From assembly GCF_001294335.1 (NCBI RefSeq), contig NZ_LGKG01000157.1:31271-95270 (forward strand): a stretch of 64,000 nt of DNA, given 5' to 3'. Shown here one piece after another: positions 41,941 to 51,249 of this stretch (its first letter is position 1; every line of letters starts with the position of its first letter). The notes under the pieces are model-generated. The model was not told the DNA's origin, searched no databases, and saw nothing but the letters and a program-made list of their open reading frames with translations. Source of the stretch: Streptomyces chattanoogensis. GTDB taxonomy: Bacteria > Actinomycetota > Actinomycetes > Streptomycetales > Streptomycetaceae. The translations under genes and the position numbers were made by a program.

Positions 41941-43608
41941 CTACGCGTCCCCGGCCGCATACACCCGCTGCCCGCCCACGAACGTCTGCAGGACCCGGGT
42001 CGCGGCGATCTCCTCGTCCGGGCCGTCGAACGGGTCGCGGTCCAGGACCACCAGATCCGCCAGCTTTCCGGGCTGGATGGTGCCGGTGTCGTCGAGGTGG
42101 TTGGCGTAGGCGCTGCCCGCCGTGTACGCGGCGAGCGCCGAGCCGAGGTCGATGCGCTGCTCGGGAAGGAAGACCGGCGTCGCGGGCGGGGCGTCCGGCT
42201 CCCGGCGGTTGACCGCGACATGCAGCGCGGCGAGCGGATCGGGGGAGCTGACCGGCCAGTCGCTGCCCGCCGCGAGGGTGGCGCCGGAGCGCAGCAGATC
42301 GCCGAACGGGTACTGCCAGGAGGCCCGTTGCGCGCCCAGGAAGGGGATGGTCAGCTCGTCCATCTGCGGTTCGTGGGCGGCCCACAGCGCCTGGATGTTC
42401 GCCGTCGCGCCGAGCCTGCGGAAGCGCGGGATGTCATCGGGGTGGACGACCTGGAGATGGGCGAGGTGCGGCCGGGTGTCCCGCCGGCCGTTGGCCGACC
42501 GGGCGGCCTCGACCGCGTCCAGCGCCTCGCGGACCGCGCGGTCCCCCAGGGCGTGGAAGTGGACCTGGAACCCTTCGGCGTCCAGCTCGGTGACATACGC
42601 CCGCAGCGCCTCGGGGTCGATGAACGAGATACCGCTGTTGTCGGACTGGCATCCGCAGGCGGTCAGATACGGGCTGAGCAGGGCCGCCGTATGGTTCTCG
42701 GCGATCCCGTCCTGCATGATCTTCACGCTGGTCGCGCGCAGCCGTCCGCCCGTCAACTCCTCGCGGCGTGCGATCAGTTCGGGGATCTGCTCGGCCCCGC
42801 GGGCGCGGTCCCACCACAGGGCCCCGGTCACCCGCGCGGTCAGCGCCCCGTCCTCGCGGGCCGCCAGATAGGCCGGAACGGCATCGGCGATCCCGGGGGC
42901 GCGGCCCAGCATCGCGTCCTGCCAGGCGGTCACCCCGTAGCCGTGGAGGAGGCGCTGCGCCCGCAGCAGTCCCTCGGTCCGTTCGGCGAGGGTCGGCTCC
43001 GGGACGAGGTCGCCGACCAGCCGCATCGCGCCCTCCTGGAGCATCCCGGTCGGCTCGCCCGCGGCGTCGCGCTCGATGCGCCCGTCGGCCGGATCCGGGG
43101 TACGGGAGGTGAGCCCGGCCCGTTCCAGGGCGCAGGAGTTGGCCCAGGCGCCATGGTGATCGCGGTTGACGAGAAAGACCGGGCGGTCCGGCACGACGGC
43201 GTCCAGGAACTCCCGGGTCGGCATCCCGCCGGGAAACGCCTCCAGCGACCAGCCGCCGCCGGTGATCCACGGTACGTCCGGACGGGCCGCGGCGTAGGCG
43301 TGGATCAGCCCGCGGTACGCCTCGGCCGTGACCGCCGCGCTGAGATCGCACTGCCCCAACTCCAGCCCGCCGCCCACGGGATGGACATGGGCGTCCTGGA
43401 ACCCGGGGATGAGCAGCTTGCCCCGCAGGTCGACGACCTCCGTGCCGGGCCCGATCAGGTCCCGTATCCCGTCCCGCTCGCCGTCGTGGCCGACGGCGAC
43501 GATGCGCTCTCCGCGCACGGCCACCGCGCTCGCCCGGCTTCGCGCGGGGTCGACGGTGTGCACGGGGCCGGAGAGGAAGACGAGGTCGGCGGGGGTGCTG
43601 GTGTCCAT
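41941..43608 (-). CDS. YtcJ-type amidohydrolase paired with an APC permease
   Basis: The 555-residue metal-dependent hydrolase starts with the beta-sandwich strand LVFLSGPVHTV, then GFQDAHVHPVGGG (metal HxH near residue 75). Later motifs are LGDRAVREALD, RPHLAHLQVVHP and AAGSDWPVSSPDP (catalytic Asp near residue 460). It lies 99 bases downstream of an APC permease gene on the same strand, which suggests uptake and hydrolysis of an amide or N-acyl substrate. TetR control is likely (see 45327-45341). It is a paralog of the gene at 2694-4340. Confidence 0.88.
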   Translation of the reverse strand: MDTSTPADLVFLSGPVHTVDPARSRASAVAVRGERIVAVGHDGERDGIRDLIGPGTEVVDLRGKLLIPGFQDAHVHPVGGGLELGQCDLSAAVTAEAYRGLIHAYAAARPDVPWITGGGWSLEAFPGGMPTREFLDAVVPDRPVFLVNRDHHGAWANSCALERAGLTSRTPDPADGRIERDAAGEPTGMLQEGAMRLVGDLVPEPTLAERTEGLLRAQRLLHGYGVTAWQDAMLGRAPGIADAVPAYLAAREDGALTARVTGALWWDRARGAEQIPELIARREELTGGRLRATSVKIMQDGIAENHTAALLSPYLTACGCQSDNSGISFIDPEALRAYVTELDAEGFQVHFHALGDRAVREALDAVEAARSANGRRDTRPHLAHLQVVHPDDIPRFRRLGATANIQALWAAHEPQMDELTIPFLGAQRASWQYPFGDLLRSGATLAAGSDWPVSSPDPLAALHVAVNRREPDAPPATPVFLPEQRIDLGSALAAYTAGSAYANHLDDTGTIQPGKLADLVVLDRDPFDGPDEEIAATRVLQTFVGGQRVYAAGDA

Positions 43609-43707
43609 ATGGCCGTTGCTCCTGGTGGGTTGGTGCAGTGGGTGAACGGTTGGAGAGGAGGGGGGAGGAGAGGGAGGAGAAAGGGTGGGGCGGGCCGGTC
43701 GAGATGA

Positions 43708-45246
43708 TCATCCCTCGGAAGGGCGGGCCAGGCGCCCGCTCTCCCCGTCCATCGGCAGGGGGATCGCGTCGGCATCCGTCCCGCGGCCGGTACGGAAGTA
43801 CGGGGCGCGGCGCACCCACTTCGCCCAGGCGGCGACCGCGAGCCCCGTCAGCACGAAGAGCGCGGGCAGCAGCAGCATGAACCAGCCGTTGTCCGGCGTG
43901 GCCTCGAAGTGGTCGCTCATCGTGGCGTACTGCCACACCAGATAGCCGCCGAGCCCGAACAGCGCCAGCGCGCTCGCCGCCGGGACGACCACATCCCGCA
44001 GCGCGCGCACCGGTCCCTGGCGCCAGCCGTCCCGGAAGCGCACCGCGCAGGCGAGCGCCGTGAGGCCGTAATAGAGGGCCACCGTCAGGCCGATGGAATT
44101 GACCGCGGTGAGGATCATGTCGTTGAGCTTGGGGATGCCGACGGCGAGCACGGCGAGCAGCGCGGCGAGGGCCATGACCAGCAGGGTGCCCACGGCGGGG
44201 GAGCCGTAGCGCGGATGCAGGCGCTGCCACACCGGGCCGAGCGTCCGGTCGCGCGCCATGGCCAGCGCACCGCGGGCGGTGGGGATGACGCTGGACTGGA
44301 GCGAGGCGAACGCGGAGCACATCAGGGCGGCCAGCGGCAGCGAGGCCCAGGGCTCCGGCGCCAGCCGGCCGCCGAGGAAGGTGAGCGCCTGTGGTCCGTT
44401 GCGGATGAGCTCACCGGTGTTCATCACCCGCTGGAAGGCGAAGGCGCCGACGAGGAACAGCCCGAGCATCGCGATCAGCGCGATCAGACCGCCGCGGGCG
44501 GCGTCGGATGCGCTGCGCGTCTCCTCGTTCACGCTGAACGCGGCATCCCATCCCCAGTAGATGAACACCGCGATCACCATTCCCTGCGCCAGTGCCTGGG
44601 GAGAGCCGATCTCGAAGGGGTCGAGCCAGGAGAGCGAGAACGGCTGGTCGCCGACGACGAGGGCACAGCCGCAGAAGCCCAGCAGCACCACATACTCGAA
44701 GATCAGCAGCCCCAGCTGCATCCGGGTCGCGGACCGGACGCCCGTGACGGCGGTGACCGTGACGACGACCAGCGCCACCAGGCCCACCGCGGTGCTGATG
44801 CCGGTGGCCGCCGGATCGAGCCGGAGCCCCAGCACGCGGTGCACCCCGAGCTTGTTCAGGAACTGCAGCACGACGGAACCGGTGACCGCGCCCGTGTACG
44901 CCATGAAGATCACGTTGCCGACCAGCACCACCCACCCGGTCAGAAAGCCGGACCAGGGCCCGATGGACCGGCCCACCCAGGTGTAGCCGCTGCCGCAGTT
45001 GGGCTCGGTGCGGTTGAGGCGCGCGTACGACAGGGCGATGCCGAGGATCGGGAGGAAGGCGAGCAGGAGGAGGGCGGGGGTCTGGCGGCCCGCGTACGCC
45101 GCCAGCGTGCCCATCCCGATGCCGATGCTCGTCGTCGCGGCCGTACTCGAGGCGGCGATCGCCAGCCCGTCCTTCACCCCCAGCGAGCGGCGCATCCTCG
45201 CCGGTCCGGGGTCCTGCGGCCGTTGCTGCACTGCGGAGGGGGGCAT
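43708..45246 (-). CDS. APC-superfamily permease
   Basis: The 512-residue protein has about twelve membrane helices and the APC N-terminal motif with GIGMGTLAAY near residue 45 and NRTEPNCGSGYTWVGRSIGP near residue 78. The ATG at 45246 fits a GAGGAG ribosome-binding site 8 bases upstream better than the GTG nine bases earlier. It probably imports an amino acid or amine that the downstream amidohydrolase processes. It is divergent from a TetR gene, with a palindrome in the gap. Confidence 0.88.
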   Translation of the reverse strand: MPPSAVQQRPQDPGPARMRRSLGVKDGLAIAASSTAATTSIGIGMGTLAAYAGRQTPALLLLAFLPILGIALSYARLNRTEPNCGSGYTWVGRSIGPWSGFLTGWVVLVGNVIFMAYTGAVTGSVVLQFLNKLGVHRVLGLRLDPAATGISTAVGLVALVVVTVTAVTGVRSATRMQLGLLIFEYVVLLGFCGCALVVGDQPFSLSWLDPFEIGSPQALAQGMVIAVFIYWGWDAAFSVNEETRSASDAARGGLIALIAMLGLFLVGAFAFQRVMNTGELIRNGPQALTFLGGRLAPEPWASLPLAALMCSAFASLQSSVIPTARGALAMARDRTLGPVWQRLHPRYGSPAVGTLLVMALAALLAVLAVGIPKLNDMILTAVNSIGLTVALYYGLTALACAVRFRDGWRQGPVRALRDVVVPAASALALFGLGGYLVWQYATMSDHFEATPDNGWFMLLLPALFVLTGLAVAAWAKWVRRAPYFRTGRGTDADAIPLPMDGESGRLARPSEG

Positions 45247-45326
45247 GGCACTCACTCCTCGGAAGGGCCGGGGCCTGGGGCGGCCGGGCCGTGTGTCCGC
45301 CGATGAAACAGTCCGCCTCTCCTTGT

Positions 45327-45341
45327 GTCAACGATGTTGAC
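45327..45341. promoter_or_regulatory. TetR operator in the divergent gap
   Basis: GTCAAC-GAT-GTTGAC is a perfect 15-bp inverted repeat in the gap between the permease and TetR genes. Surrounding bases are TGT and GTA. Confidence 0.75.
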
Positions 45342-45461
45342 GTAATTCGTGGAGCCGGCCGATGCTGGTGATCCGGATGGTTAACTGGGGCGGGTCAGGG
45401 CCTGGGGAGCGACTGAGGCGACGACGGCTCCCCGGGCGGGCGCCGGGCGGAGGGGACAGCT

Positions 45462-46151
45462 GTGGCGGAGAGCGAGCGCGTACCGGCCGAGCGCAAACGG
45501 CGCCGGCCGACGGGTTCGGGCGTGGTGCTGTCCGCCGACCTCATCGTCGACACGGCGTGCCGGCTGATCGATGCCCAGGGCGCGCAGGCCTTCACCGTAC
45601 GGAAGCTGGGCGCCGCCCTCGGGGCCGATCCCTCCGCCGTCTACCGCTACTTCCGCAACACCGAGGACCTGCTGCTCGCGGTCGCCGACCGGCTCATCGG
45701 CGAGTCGATGGCCGGGTTCACCCGGACCGGCGACTGGGCCGCCGACCTGCGCGACTTCGGCCTGCGCGCCTACCGCTCGGCGCTGCGCCACCCGCAGATC
45801 GCGGCCTTCAGCACGGTCCGCGTCACCGGCCGCCCGCACGAGCAACGCGCCGTCGACACCGGCATCGGCCTGCTCCTGGAGGCCGGCTTCGACGAGGCCA
45901 CCGCGGTGCGCCACTACCACGCCCTCGTCGACAGCGTCCTCGGCCACGCGGCCCTCGACGCGGCGTTCCTGCGGCTGACCCCCGCCCAGCGCACCGCGGA
46001 CGAGGGGGCCTGGCGGGCGGCGTACGCCGATCTGCCCGCGGCGGAGTACCCGAGTCTCGACCGCGTACGGGGCGAGCTCTCGCTGATGGCGGGCTCGGCG
46101 GTCGAGGCCGCGCTGGATCTGCTGATCTCGGCGCTGCGGGCATCCGTTTAG
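45462..46151 (+). CDS. TetR-family regulator
   Basis: The 229-residue protein has an HTH at residues about 22-65 (VRKLGAALGADPSAVYRYFRN) and a C-terminal TetR_C-like ligand domain. GTG at 45462 follows GGAGGGGACAGC. It is divergent from the APC-amidohydrolase operon with a GTCAAC palindrome between, and a second everted GTTGACGTCAAC palindrome lies 10 bases behind its stop. It most likely represses the uptake-hydrolase operon. Confidence 0.92.
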   Translation: MAESERVPAERKRRRPTGSGVVLSADLIVDTACRLIDAQGAQAFTVRKLGAALGADPSAVYRYFRNTEDLLLAVADRLIGESMAGFTRTGDWAADLRDFGLRAYRSALRHPQIAAFSTVRVTGRPHEQRAVDTGIGLLLEAGFDEATAVRHYHALVDSVLGHAALDAAFLRLTPAQRTADEGAWRAAYADLPAAEYPSLDRVRGELSLMAGSAVEAALDLLISALRASV

Positions 46152-46160
46152 GCTGACTGG

Positions 46161-46172
46161 GTTGACGTCAAC
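46161..46172. promoter_or_regulatory. Second GTCAAC palindrome, behind the TetR gene
   Basis: GTTGACGTCAAC is a perfect 12-bp palindrome using the same half-site as the operator at 45327-45341 but with the halves everted. Confidence 0.55.
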
Positions 46173-46379
46173 TCGGCTTGTTTTGCCGGGTGTTGGTGAG
46201 TCGGGGGAGGCGAGGTGCTCGAGGTCCGTCGATGCCGCCGGAGCCGTCCGTGCGGGCGAGTCGCGTCCGGAGGGTGAAGTGATCGCATCGGCTCCGTACG
46301 CGCCCCTCCCGTATCGGTTTCGCGCTTATCGGTGCGAACCGATAAATAAACCCACTATTCGAACATTTCTCCCTCATGG

Positions 46380-47645
46380 GTGCGAACATGGTGCATGCCC
46401 TCACAACGGCTGGTGCACATGCCTGGACAACTGCCTGGACGGCGAGATCTGAGCGCCGCCCTGATCCTGATCCCGGTCGGTCTGATCATCGCGATCGTGG
46501 TGATCGACGCGCTCTCGCCGCCCGACGTCCATCTCGGACCGCTCCTCGTCGCCGCGCCCGCCATCACAGCGGCCATCGCGGGCCCGCGCCTCACCGCCGC
46601 CATCGGCGCGCTCGCGGTCGCCGCCCAGGTGTTCATCGGCATCGCCCGGGGCGTGCTCGTCAGCGAGAACCTCCAGGCCCAGATCGCCGCCCTGGTGGTG
46701 GTCTCCGCACTGGTCGTGCTCTTCACCGTCGTCCGGGACCGCGACGAACGGCAGCTCATCAAGAGCCGCTCGGTGGCCGGTGTCGCCCAGCAGGTGCTGC
46801 TGCGGCCGCTGCCCCGGCGCAGCGGCCCGCTGGAGATCGCCTCGCTCTACCTGGCCGCCGAGGAGGAAGCGGAAATGGGCGGCGACCTCTTCGCGGCGGC
46901 GCGCACCGCGCTGAGCACCCGGCTGATCATCGGCGATGTGCGGGGCAAGGGGCTGCCCGCCTACAGCCACGCCGCCCTCATCCTCGGCGCCTTCCGGGCG
47001 GCCGCCCACCGCAAGGCCACCCTGCCCAATCTCGCCCTCCACCTCGACGGCGCCGTTCGCTGGGACAGCGGCCAGTGGCGCGCCGCGCCGGGCCCGGAGA
47101 GCGCGGCTCCGGAGCGGGGCGAGGGCAGCGGTGCGGCCGCCGCCGACCCCGGAACCGACACCGGAACGGACCCCGACATCGGTCCCGACGCCGCCCCCGA
47201 CAGCGACGAGACCTTCGCAACGGCCTCGCTCTTCGACATTCCCGACCGGTGGCCCGTACTGCGCACCATCACCTGCGGCCATCCGCCCGCGCTCCTGCTG
47301 CGCGACGGCGAGACCGTCACCCTGCACCCCGAGCGGACCTCTCTTCCCATCGGGCTCGGCGGCCTGGCCGGCGCCCCCGATTACCAGGTCGAGACCTTCC
47401 CCTTCGAGCCCGGTGATCTTCTGCTGCTGTACACGGACGGGGTGATCGAGGCCCGCGACAGCAGGGGCGTGTTCTACCCGCTCGCCGAGCGCGCCGCCGC
47501 CTGGAGCGGGAGCAGCCCGCAGCTGTTGCTCCGCTGCCTGCGCGAGGAGCTGCTGACGCACACGGACGGCCGGCTGGGCGACGATGCCGCGGCGGTCGCG
47601 GTACGGCGCCTGCCCGACCCGATGGCGCAGACCGGGGCCCGATGA
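46380..47645 (+). CDS. Membrane PP2C-type (SpoIIE domain) serine phosphatase
   Basis: The roughly 421-residue protein has three or four N-terminal membrane helices (residues about 25-120) and a SpoIIE-type phosphatase domain. Visible metal-binding motifs are EEAEMGGDLFAA near residue 160, IIGDVRGKG near 182, LLLYTDGVIEAR near 350 and GDDAAAVAV near 400. An Asp/Thr-rich insert (residues about 255-280) interrupts the domain. Such proteins act in partner-switching cascades on anti-anti-sigma factors; no partner is nearby. The GTG at 46380 is the longest start; ATGs at 46395 and 46419 are equally possible and no ribosome-binding site decides. Confidence 0.85.
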   Translation: MRTWCMPSQRLVHMPGQLPGRRDLSAALILIPVGLIIAIVVIDALSPPDVHLGPLLVAAPAITAAIAGPRLTAAIGALAVAAQVFIGIARGVLVSENLQAQIAALVVVSALVVLFTVVRDRDERQLIKSRSVAGVAQQVLLRPLPRRSGPLEIASLYLAAEEEAEMGGDLFAAARTALSTRLIIGDVRGKGLPAYSHAALILGAFRAAAHRKATLPNLALHLDGAVRWDSGQWRAAPGPESAAPERGEGSGAAAADPGTDTGTDPDIGPDAAPDSDETFATASLFDIPDRWPVLRTITCGHPPALLLRDGETVTLHPERTSLPIGLGGLAGAPDYQVETFPFEPGDLLLLYTDGVIEARDSRGVFYPLAERAAAWSGSSPQLLLRCLREELLTHTDGRLGDDAAAVAVRRLPDPMAQTGAR

Positions 47646-47863
47646 ATTGCATCACGCTCACGGAGTCCGCCTCATATCGGGCATAAGCCTCAAAAAGGAT
47701 CAGCGAAGTGTCCGAAATGCACTCCTATCGGGCAATCGATTCTCCCGCGACCTTCCCATGCGGCGGACCGCGGGGCCGCCGCCTCCCCATCTGACGCTTC
47801 CTCAACCCCGCCCCACTTGGTAAACACGTCCGAATCATCCCCAAGTGGCATGGGACGCGCACC
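47646..47863 (+). other. 218-base leader before two small genes
   Basis: It holds no gene. AT-richer patches near 47670-47700 may hold the promoter of the downstream pair. Confidence 0.35.
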
Positions 47864-48100
47864 ATGATCGACCCCAACACCCCGGACCAGCACATATTCG
47901 CGTTCGACCTCACCGAGCACGAAATCCGGCGCCGGACCGAAGTCCTCGCGGCGCTGGGCGACACCTGGAACCCCATCGAGGTGATGGAGGCCGAGGCGAA
48001 GGCCCAGCGGCTTCTCTACTCCGGTCTGGACGCCGACCAGCAGGCCACCTACGACATGCTGGTCGCCGCCGGTGTCCTGCCGGCCTCCGGGCAGGCATGA
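47864..48100 (+). CDS. Small conserved hypothetical protein (DUF6400-like)
   Basis: The 78-residue acidic helical protein (FDLTEHEIRRRTEVLAALGD, then NPIEVMEAEAKAQRLL) has no signal or membrane segment. I recall similar Streptomyces proteins as DUF6400 without known function. Its stop overlaps the start of the next small gene (ATGA), so the two are translated together. Confidence 0.75.
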   Translation: MIDPNTPDQHIFAFDLTEHEIRRRTEVLAALGDTWNPIEVMEAEAKAQRLLYSGLDADQQATYDMLVAAGVLPASGQA

Positions 48101-48330
48101 CCATGCTGCCGCTCGACCCCACCGCCGACATCGGCCGCCGGGCCTGGGTGCCGTGCCCCGGATGCCGGGACGACCGGGACTGCGCCGCCTGCCTCGACGG
48201 CCGGACCTGCCCCGACCACTGGCGCTATCTGCTGGCGAACAAGGGCAGCCGACTGCACCTCCAATGCCCCAACTGCACCCACCTGTGGGCCTGGGAGTCG
48301 GGCTTCGGGGCGGGCGGCGGCCGCATCTGA
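48097..48330 (+). CDS. Small Cys-rich conserved hypothetical protein
   Basis: The 77-residue protein has three Cys pairs (PCPGCRD, CAACLDGRTC and LQCPNCTHLW) that should form zinc-ribbon knuckles. The arrangement suggests a nucleic-acid or protein-binding role, but no family with known function is recognised. It overlaps the preceding 78-residue gene by four bases, a conserved-looking pairing worth treating as one unit. Confidence 0.75.
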   Translation: MTMLPLDPTADIGRRAWVPCPGCRDDRDCAACLDGRTCPDHWRYLLANKGSRLHLQCPNCTHLWAWESGFGAGGGRI

Positions 48331-48417
48331 CCGCCGTCCTTCCCGGCCCGCAAAAGCCTGCTTCGAGGTGCGCGTGGGTGAACACGACCGGTGATCCTTG
48401 AGCGGTACCGTGCGGAC

Positions 48418-49296
48418 ATGGAGCTGCGCGCACGATCACTCTGGCTGCTGACCGAACCGCTGCACGCCGTCACCTACTTCGACGAGGAGTGCCGCGGCCT
48501 GGGCAAAGCCCTTGGCCTCAAGGGCTTTTGGATGGGCTACTTCGCCTCCCGTACCGCACCGCTGGGCGCCGTGGAACCGTCCCTCGCCACCGCCGTACTC
48601 GGGGTCTTCGCCCCCGGCATGGTCGCCCGCGCGCTGCCCGCGGCCTGGAGCACCGTCAGCCCCGCACATGTCCTCGACGAGCGCGCCCGCCGCGCCGCCG
48701 ACGCCCTGCGCCGGATCCATCCCGGGCTGGACACGACGGCCGCCGGGCTGTCGGGCCCGCTCCTGACCGTCGTCGAGAACGCGCCCACCCTGGCACGTCC
48801 GCTCTTCGCCGCGAACCGCGCGCTGTGCGACCACGCCGACCCGGTCGAGCGGCTGTGGCAACTGAGCACCGCCGTACGCGAGTTCAGGGGCGATGCGCAC
48901 CTCGCCGTACTGGCCGGCGAAGAACTCGACGGCTGCGAGGCCCTGGTCCTCGCCGTCGCCGCCGGCCGCGTCCCCAAGGACACCATGCGCCAGGACCGCG
49001 GCTGGAGCGAGGAGGACTGGGCGGCTGCGGCCGACCGGCTGCGCTCCCGCGGGCTGGTGGACGAACGGGGCGACGCCACCGACCGCGGCCGCCGGGAACG
49101 CACCCGTATCGAGGAGGAGACCGACCGCCTGACGGAACAGCTGCTCCGCCCGCTCACCGGGCCGGGGACGGACCGCCTCCTCGAGGGACTGGAGGACGTC
49201 GTACGGCGCATCCTGGCCGCCGATGTGCTCCCCTTCCCCAATCCGATCGGCCTGCCCCACCCCGACGAGGACCGGTCCCGGGACCAGTCCGACTAG
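48418..49296 (+). CDS. SCO6745-family protein
   Basis: The 292-residue, mostly helical protein (WLLTEPLHAVTYFDEECRG, then KGFWMGYFASRTAPLGAV) matches the SCO6745 family common in actinobacteria, whose function is unknown. Its C-terminal half resembles a winged helix (EEDWAAAADRLRSRGLVDER, near residue 205), so DNA binding is conceivable. ATG at 48418 is chosen; an in-frame GTG nine codons earlier would extend it. Confidence 0.8.
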   Translation: MELRARSLWLLTEPLHAVTYFDEECRGLGKALGLKGFWMGYFASRTAPLGAVEPSLATAVLGVFAPGMVARALPAAWSTVSPAHVLDERARRAADALRRIHPGLDTTAAGLSGPLLTVVENAPTLARPLFAANRALCDHADPVERLWQLSTAVREFRGDAHLAVLAGEELDGCEALVLAVAAGRVPKDTMRQDRGWSEEDWAAAADRLRSRGLVDERGDATDRGRRERTRIEEETDRLTEQLLRPLTGPGTDRLLEGLEDVVRRILAADVLPFPNPIGLPHPDEDRSRDQSD

Positions 49297-49372
49297 TGCC
49301 GTGCTGCCACCGCGCCCGTGGACTTACCTCGTACGGCTGTACTTCCGCCTCGTACAGCTGCGTCTCCTCAGC

Positions 49373-49807
49373 TCAGAGCGGTGAGGGCGAGCCGCTGGAG
49401 AAAGCGGGCCGTGACACCAGCCGCAGCAGCGGCCCCGGGTTCCGGCAGAGGGCCGCGTGAACGGCGGTGGCGAGCGCGCGGGCCCGGCGCTCCCCGGCCA
49501 CGCCGTACAACACGACATACGTCGGACCGGCCGCGGAGCCGGGACCCGCCAGGTGGAGCCGGACCAGCCGGGCGACGGCATCGCGCAATGCGGCGGCCGT
49601 CCGCTCGTCGACGGTGTGTGCCGGGGCCGTGAGAGTGTCCGCCTTCACCGCCCAGTGCCGGCCGCTGCGGCTGATGCTCACGAACACCGCGCCGGTGGCC
49701 AGGGCGGTGGCGTAGGCGGCGTTGAACGCCTCGATGCCGGAGACGTCCGGAACGAGCGCGGCAGGCAGGGGAGCGGGGAACGGCGAGGGGAACCGCGAGA
49801 GCTGCAT
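49373..49807 (-). CDS. Hypothetical protein
   Basis: The 144-residue protein begins MQLSRFPSPFPAPLPAALVP. It has a central alpha/beta-looking part (EAFNAAYATALATGAVFVSI, then ARLVRLHLAGPGSAAGPTYV) but no recognised domain. Third-position bias supports coding. The ATG at 49807 lacks a strong ribosome-binding site. It is convergent with the SCO6745-family gene and divergent from the next gene. Confidence 0.6.
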   Translation of the reverse strand: MQLSRFPSPFPAPLPAALVPDVSGIEAFNAAYATALATGAVFVSISRSGRHWAVKADTLTAPAHTVDERTAAALRDAVARLVRLHLAGPGSAAGPTYVVLYGVAGERRARALATAVHAALCRNPGPLLRLVSRPAFSSGSPSPL

Positions 49808-50023
49808 GGCACGCAGTGTGCCGTGCAAACACGACGGGTTGGCGGCGCCGTGCCGACAGAAGGCCCGCGGTGGAAGGTGCGCCGGGCGGCACGGCCCCGA
49901 CCGTTGTCCCCGCCCGGACGTGAACGACGCAGCAGGGGGCCCGGCACACAGCCGGCTCATGGCCTACTCTCTGCGACTGCAACGGATTGATCTTGTTCAC
50001 CACATTGCCCCGGGGGACCAGCG

Positions 50024-51169
50024 ATGACCATTTCACCTCAACTGATCGGACGGTACGAGATCCCAGGGGCCCGCGGATTCGGCTCGGGCTCCGGAGAAGC
50101 CTGGCTGAACCGGACGGGGCCGGTTCCCCAGCTGCTGATCAACGGTCCGGACGCGTTGTTCGTCCACGAACTGGGCCAGGACGTGCACCTGCGCGCGACC
50201 TTCCCGAGGCCACTGCCCGAGAAGAAGGCCGGGAGCATCGGAGTTGCTCCGGACTGCTCCTTCGCCGTCTTCACGACCGATACCGCGTACATCGCAGTCG
50301 CTCCGGACGGCACCCACTTGTGGCAGCATCCTCACATCGGCTGGGGCCGGTGCAGCCGCGGATATGTCGACTTCTCCCTGCACGGCCCGGACCACACCAT
50401 CAGGACATGGCTGCGGATGCCTTCCGAGACGCCGGACAGAACGCTCTTCCACACCCTGAACGAAGCGGGACACCTGGTCACCCGCCATGAACTGCCCATC
50501 GGTGCCAACGTGCAACAGGTGTCGCTGCGGTGGCGACCGGACGGGGACCTTGGGAGCGTGCACGTCAGCGGTCGCGCCTCATACCGGGCGACGCTGGCCT
50601 CCGGCCGTATATTCCTCGGCGAACGCGTGGACGTGAAGTACATACATGCCACTGCGCCGTCGCGCCGGGGAATCATGACCGAGGACGGGAGCACCCCGGA
50701 GCTCCGCTGGCACCGCTTCCCCTCGTACGAGGAGACGGTGACACTGCGCATCGATGACTTCCCGTCACCCGGAACCGGTGACTGCACAGTTCACTACGAG
50801 CCGCAGCTGATGTACGCCGGCGGCTATCTCGACGAGGACACCGCCCTGGTGCAGTTGTCCGACGCGTATGACACAGCGCGGTGCTACGGCAATGATGCCT
50901 GGCGCGAATACAGCCACTGGCTGGTGGACCTGGCCACCGGAACCGTGCGGGGACGTATCGCCTACCCGGAGTGGGAGGAGGACTCCGCCTGGCCGCTCGG
51001 GGACGGCACGTGGCTGACCCGGGAGCGGAACGACACCCTGTGCCGCTGGACAGCGCGGCAGACCGCCTCCGAGGCACCTGCGGCCGGAGGGGATGAGGGA
51101 GCCGGCGCCGGAGTGCGAGCCGCCCCGCGGTCATCACCCCGTGACAGGGGACGCCGGCACCGACGCTGA
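50024..51169 (+). CDS. Hypothetical protein with beta-propeller-like repeats
   Basis: The 381-residue cytosolic protein has recurring strand pairs (LLINGPDALFVHEL, GVAPDCSFAVFTTDTAYIAV, GDGTWLTRERNDTLCRW), suggesting a beta-propeller, with no signal peptide. The base composition is slightly lower in GC than its neighbours. The tail (after about residue 345) is low-complexity. I cannot assign a function. GGGGG precedes the ATG at a suitable distance. Confidence 0.7.
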   Translation: MTISPQLIGRYEIPGARGFGSGSGEAWLNRTGPVPQLLINGPDALFVHELGQDVHLRATFPRPLPEKKAGSIGVAPDCSFAVFTTDTAYIAVAPDGTHLWQHPHIGWGRCSRGYVDFSLHGPDHTIRTWLRMPSETPDRTLFHTLNEAGHLVTRHELPIGANVQQVSLRWRPDGDLGSVHVSGRASYRATLASGRIFLGERVDVKYIHATAPSRRGIMTEDGSTPELRWHRFPSYEETVTLRIDDFPSPGTGDCTVHYEPQLMYAGGYLDEDTALVQLSDAYDTARCYGNDAWREYSHWLVDLATGTVRGRIAYPEWEEDSAWPLGDGTWLTRERNDTLCRWTARQTASEAPAAGGDEGAGAGVRAAPRSSPRDRGRRHRR

Positions 51170-51249
51170 GTACGGATACTCAGGCGTGCCCCGCCGTCAC
51201 CCAGGGACGATGAAGGCCGACACCGGTGTCCGCCAAGGAGGATCCGCAC

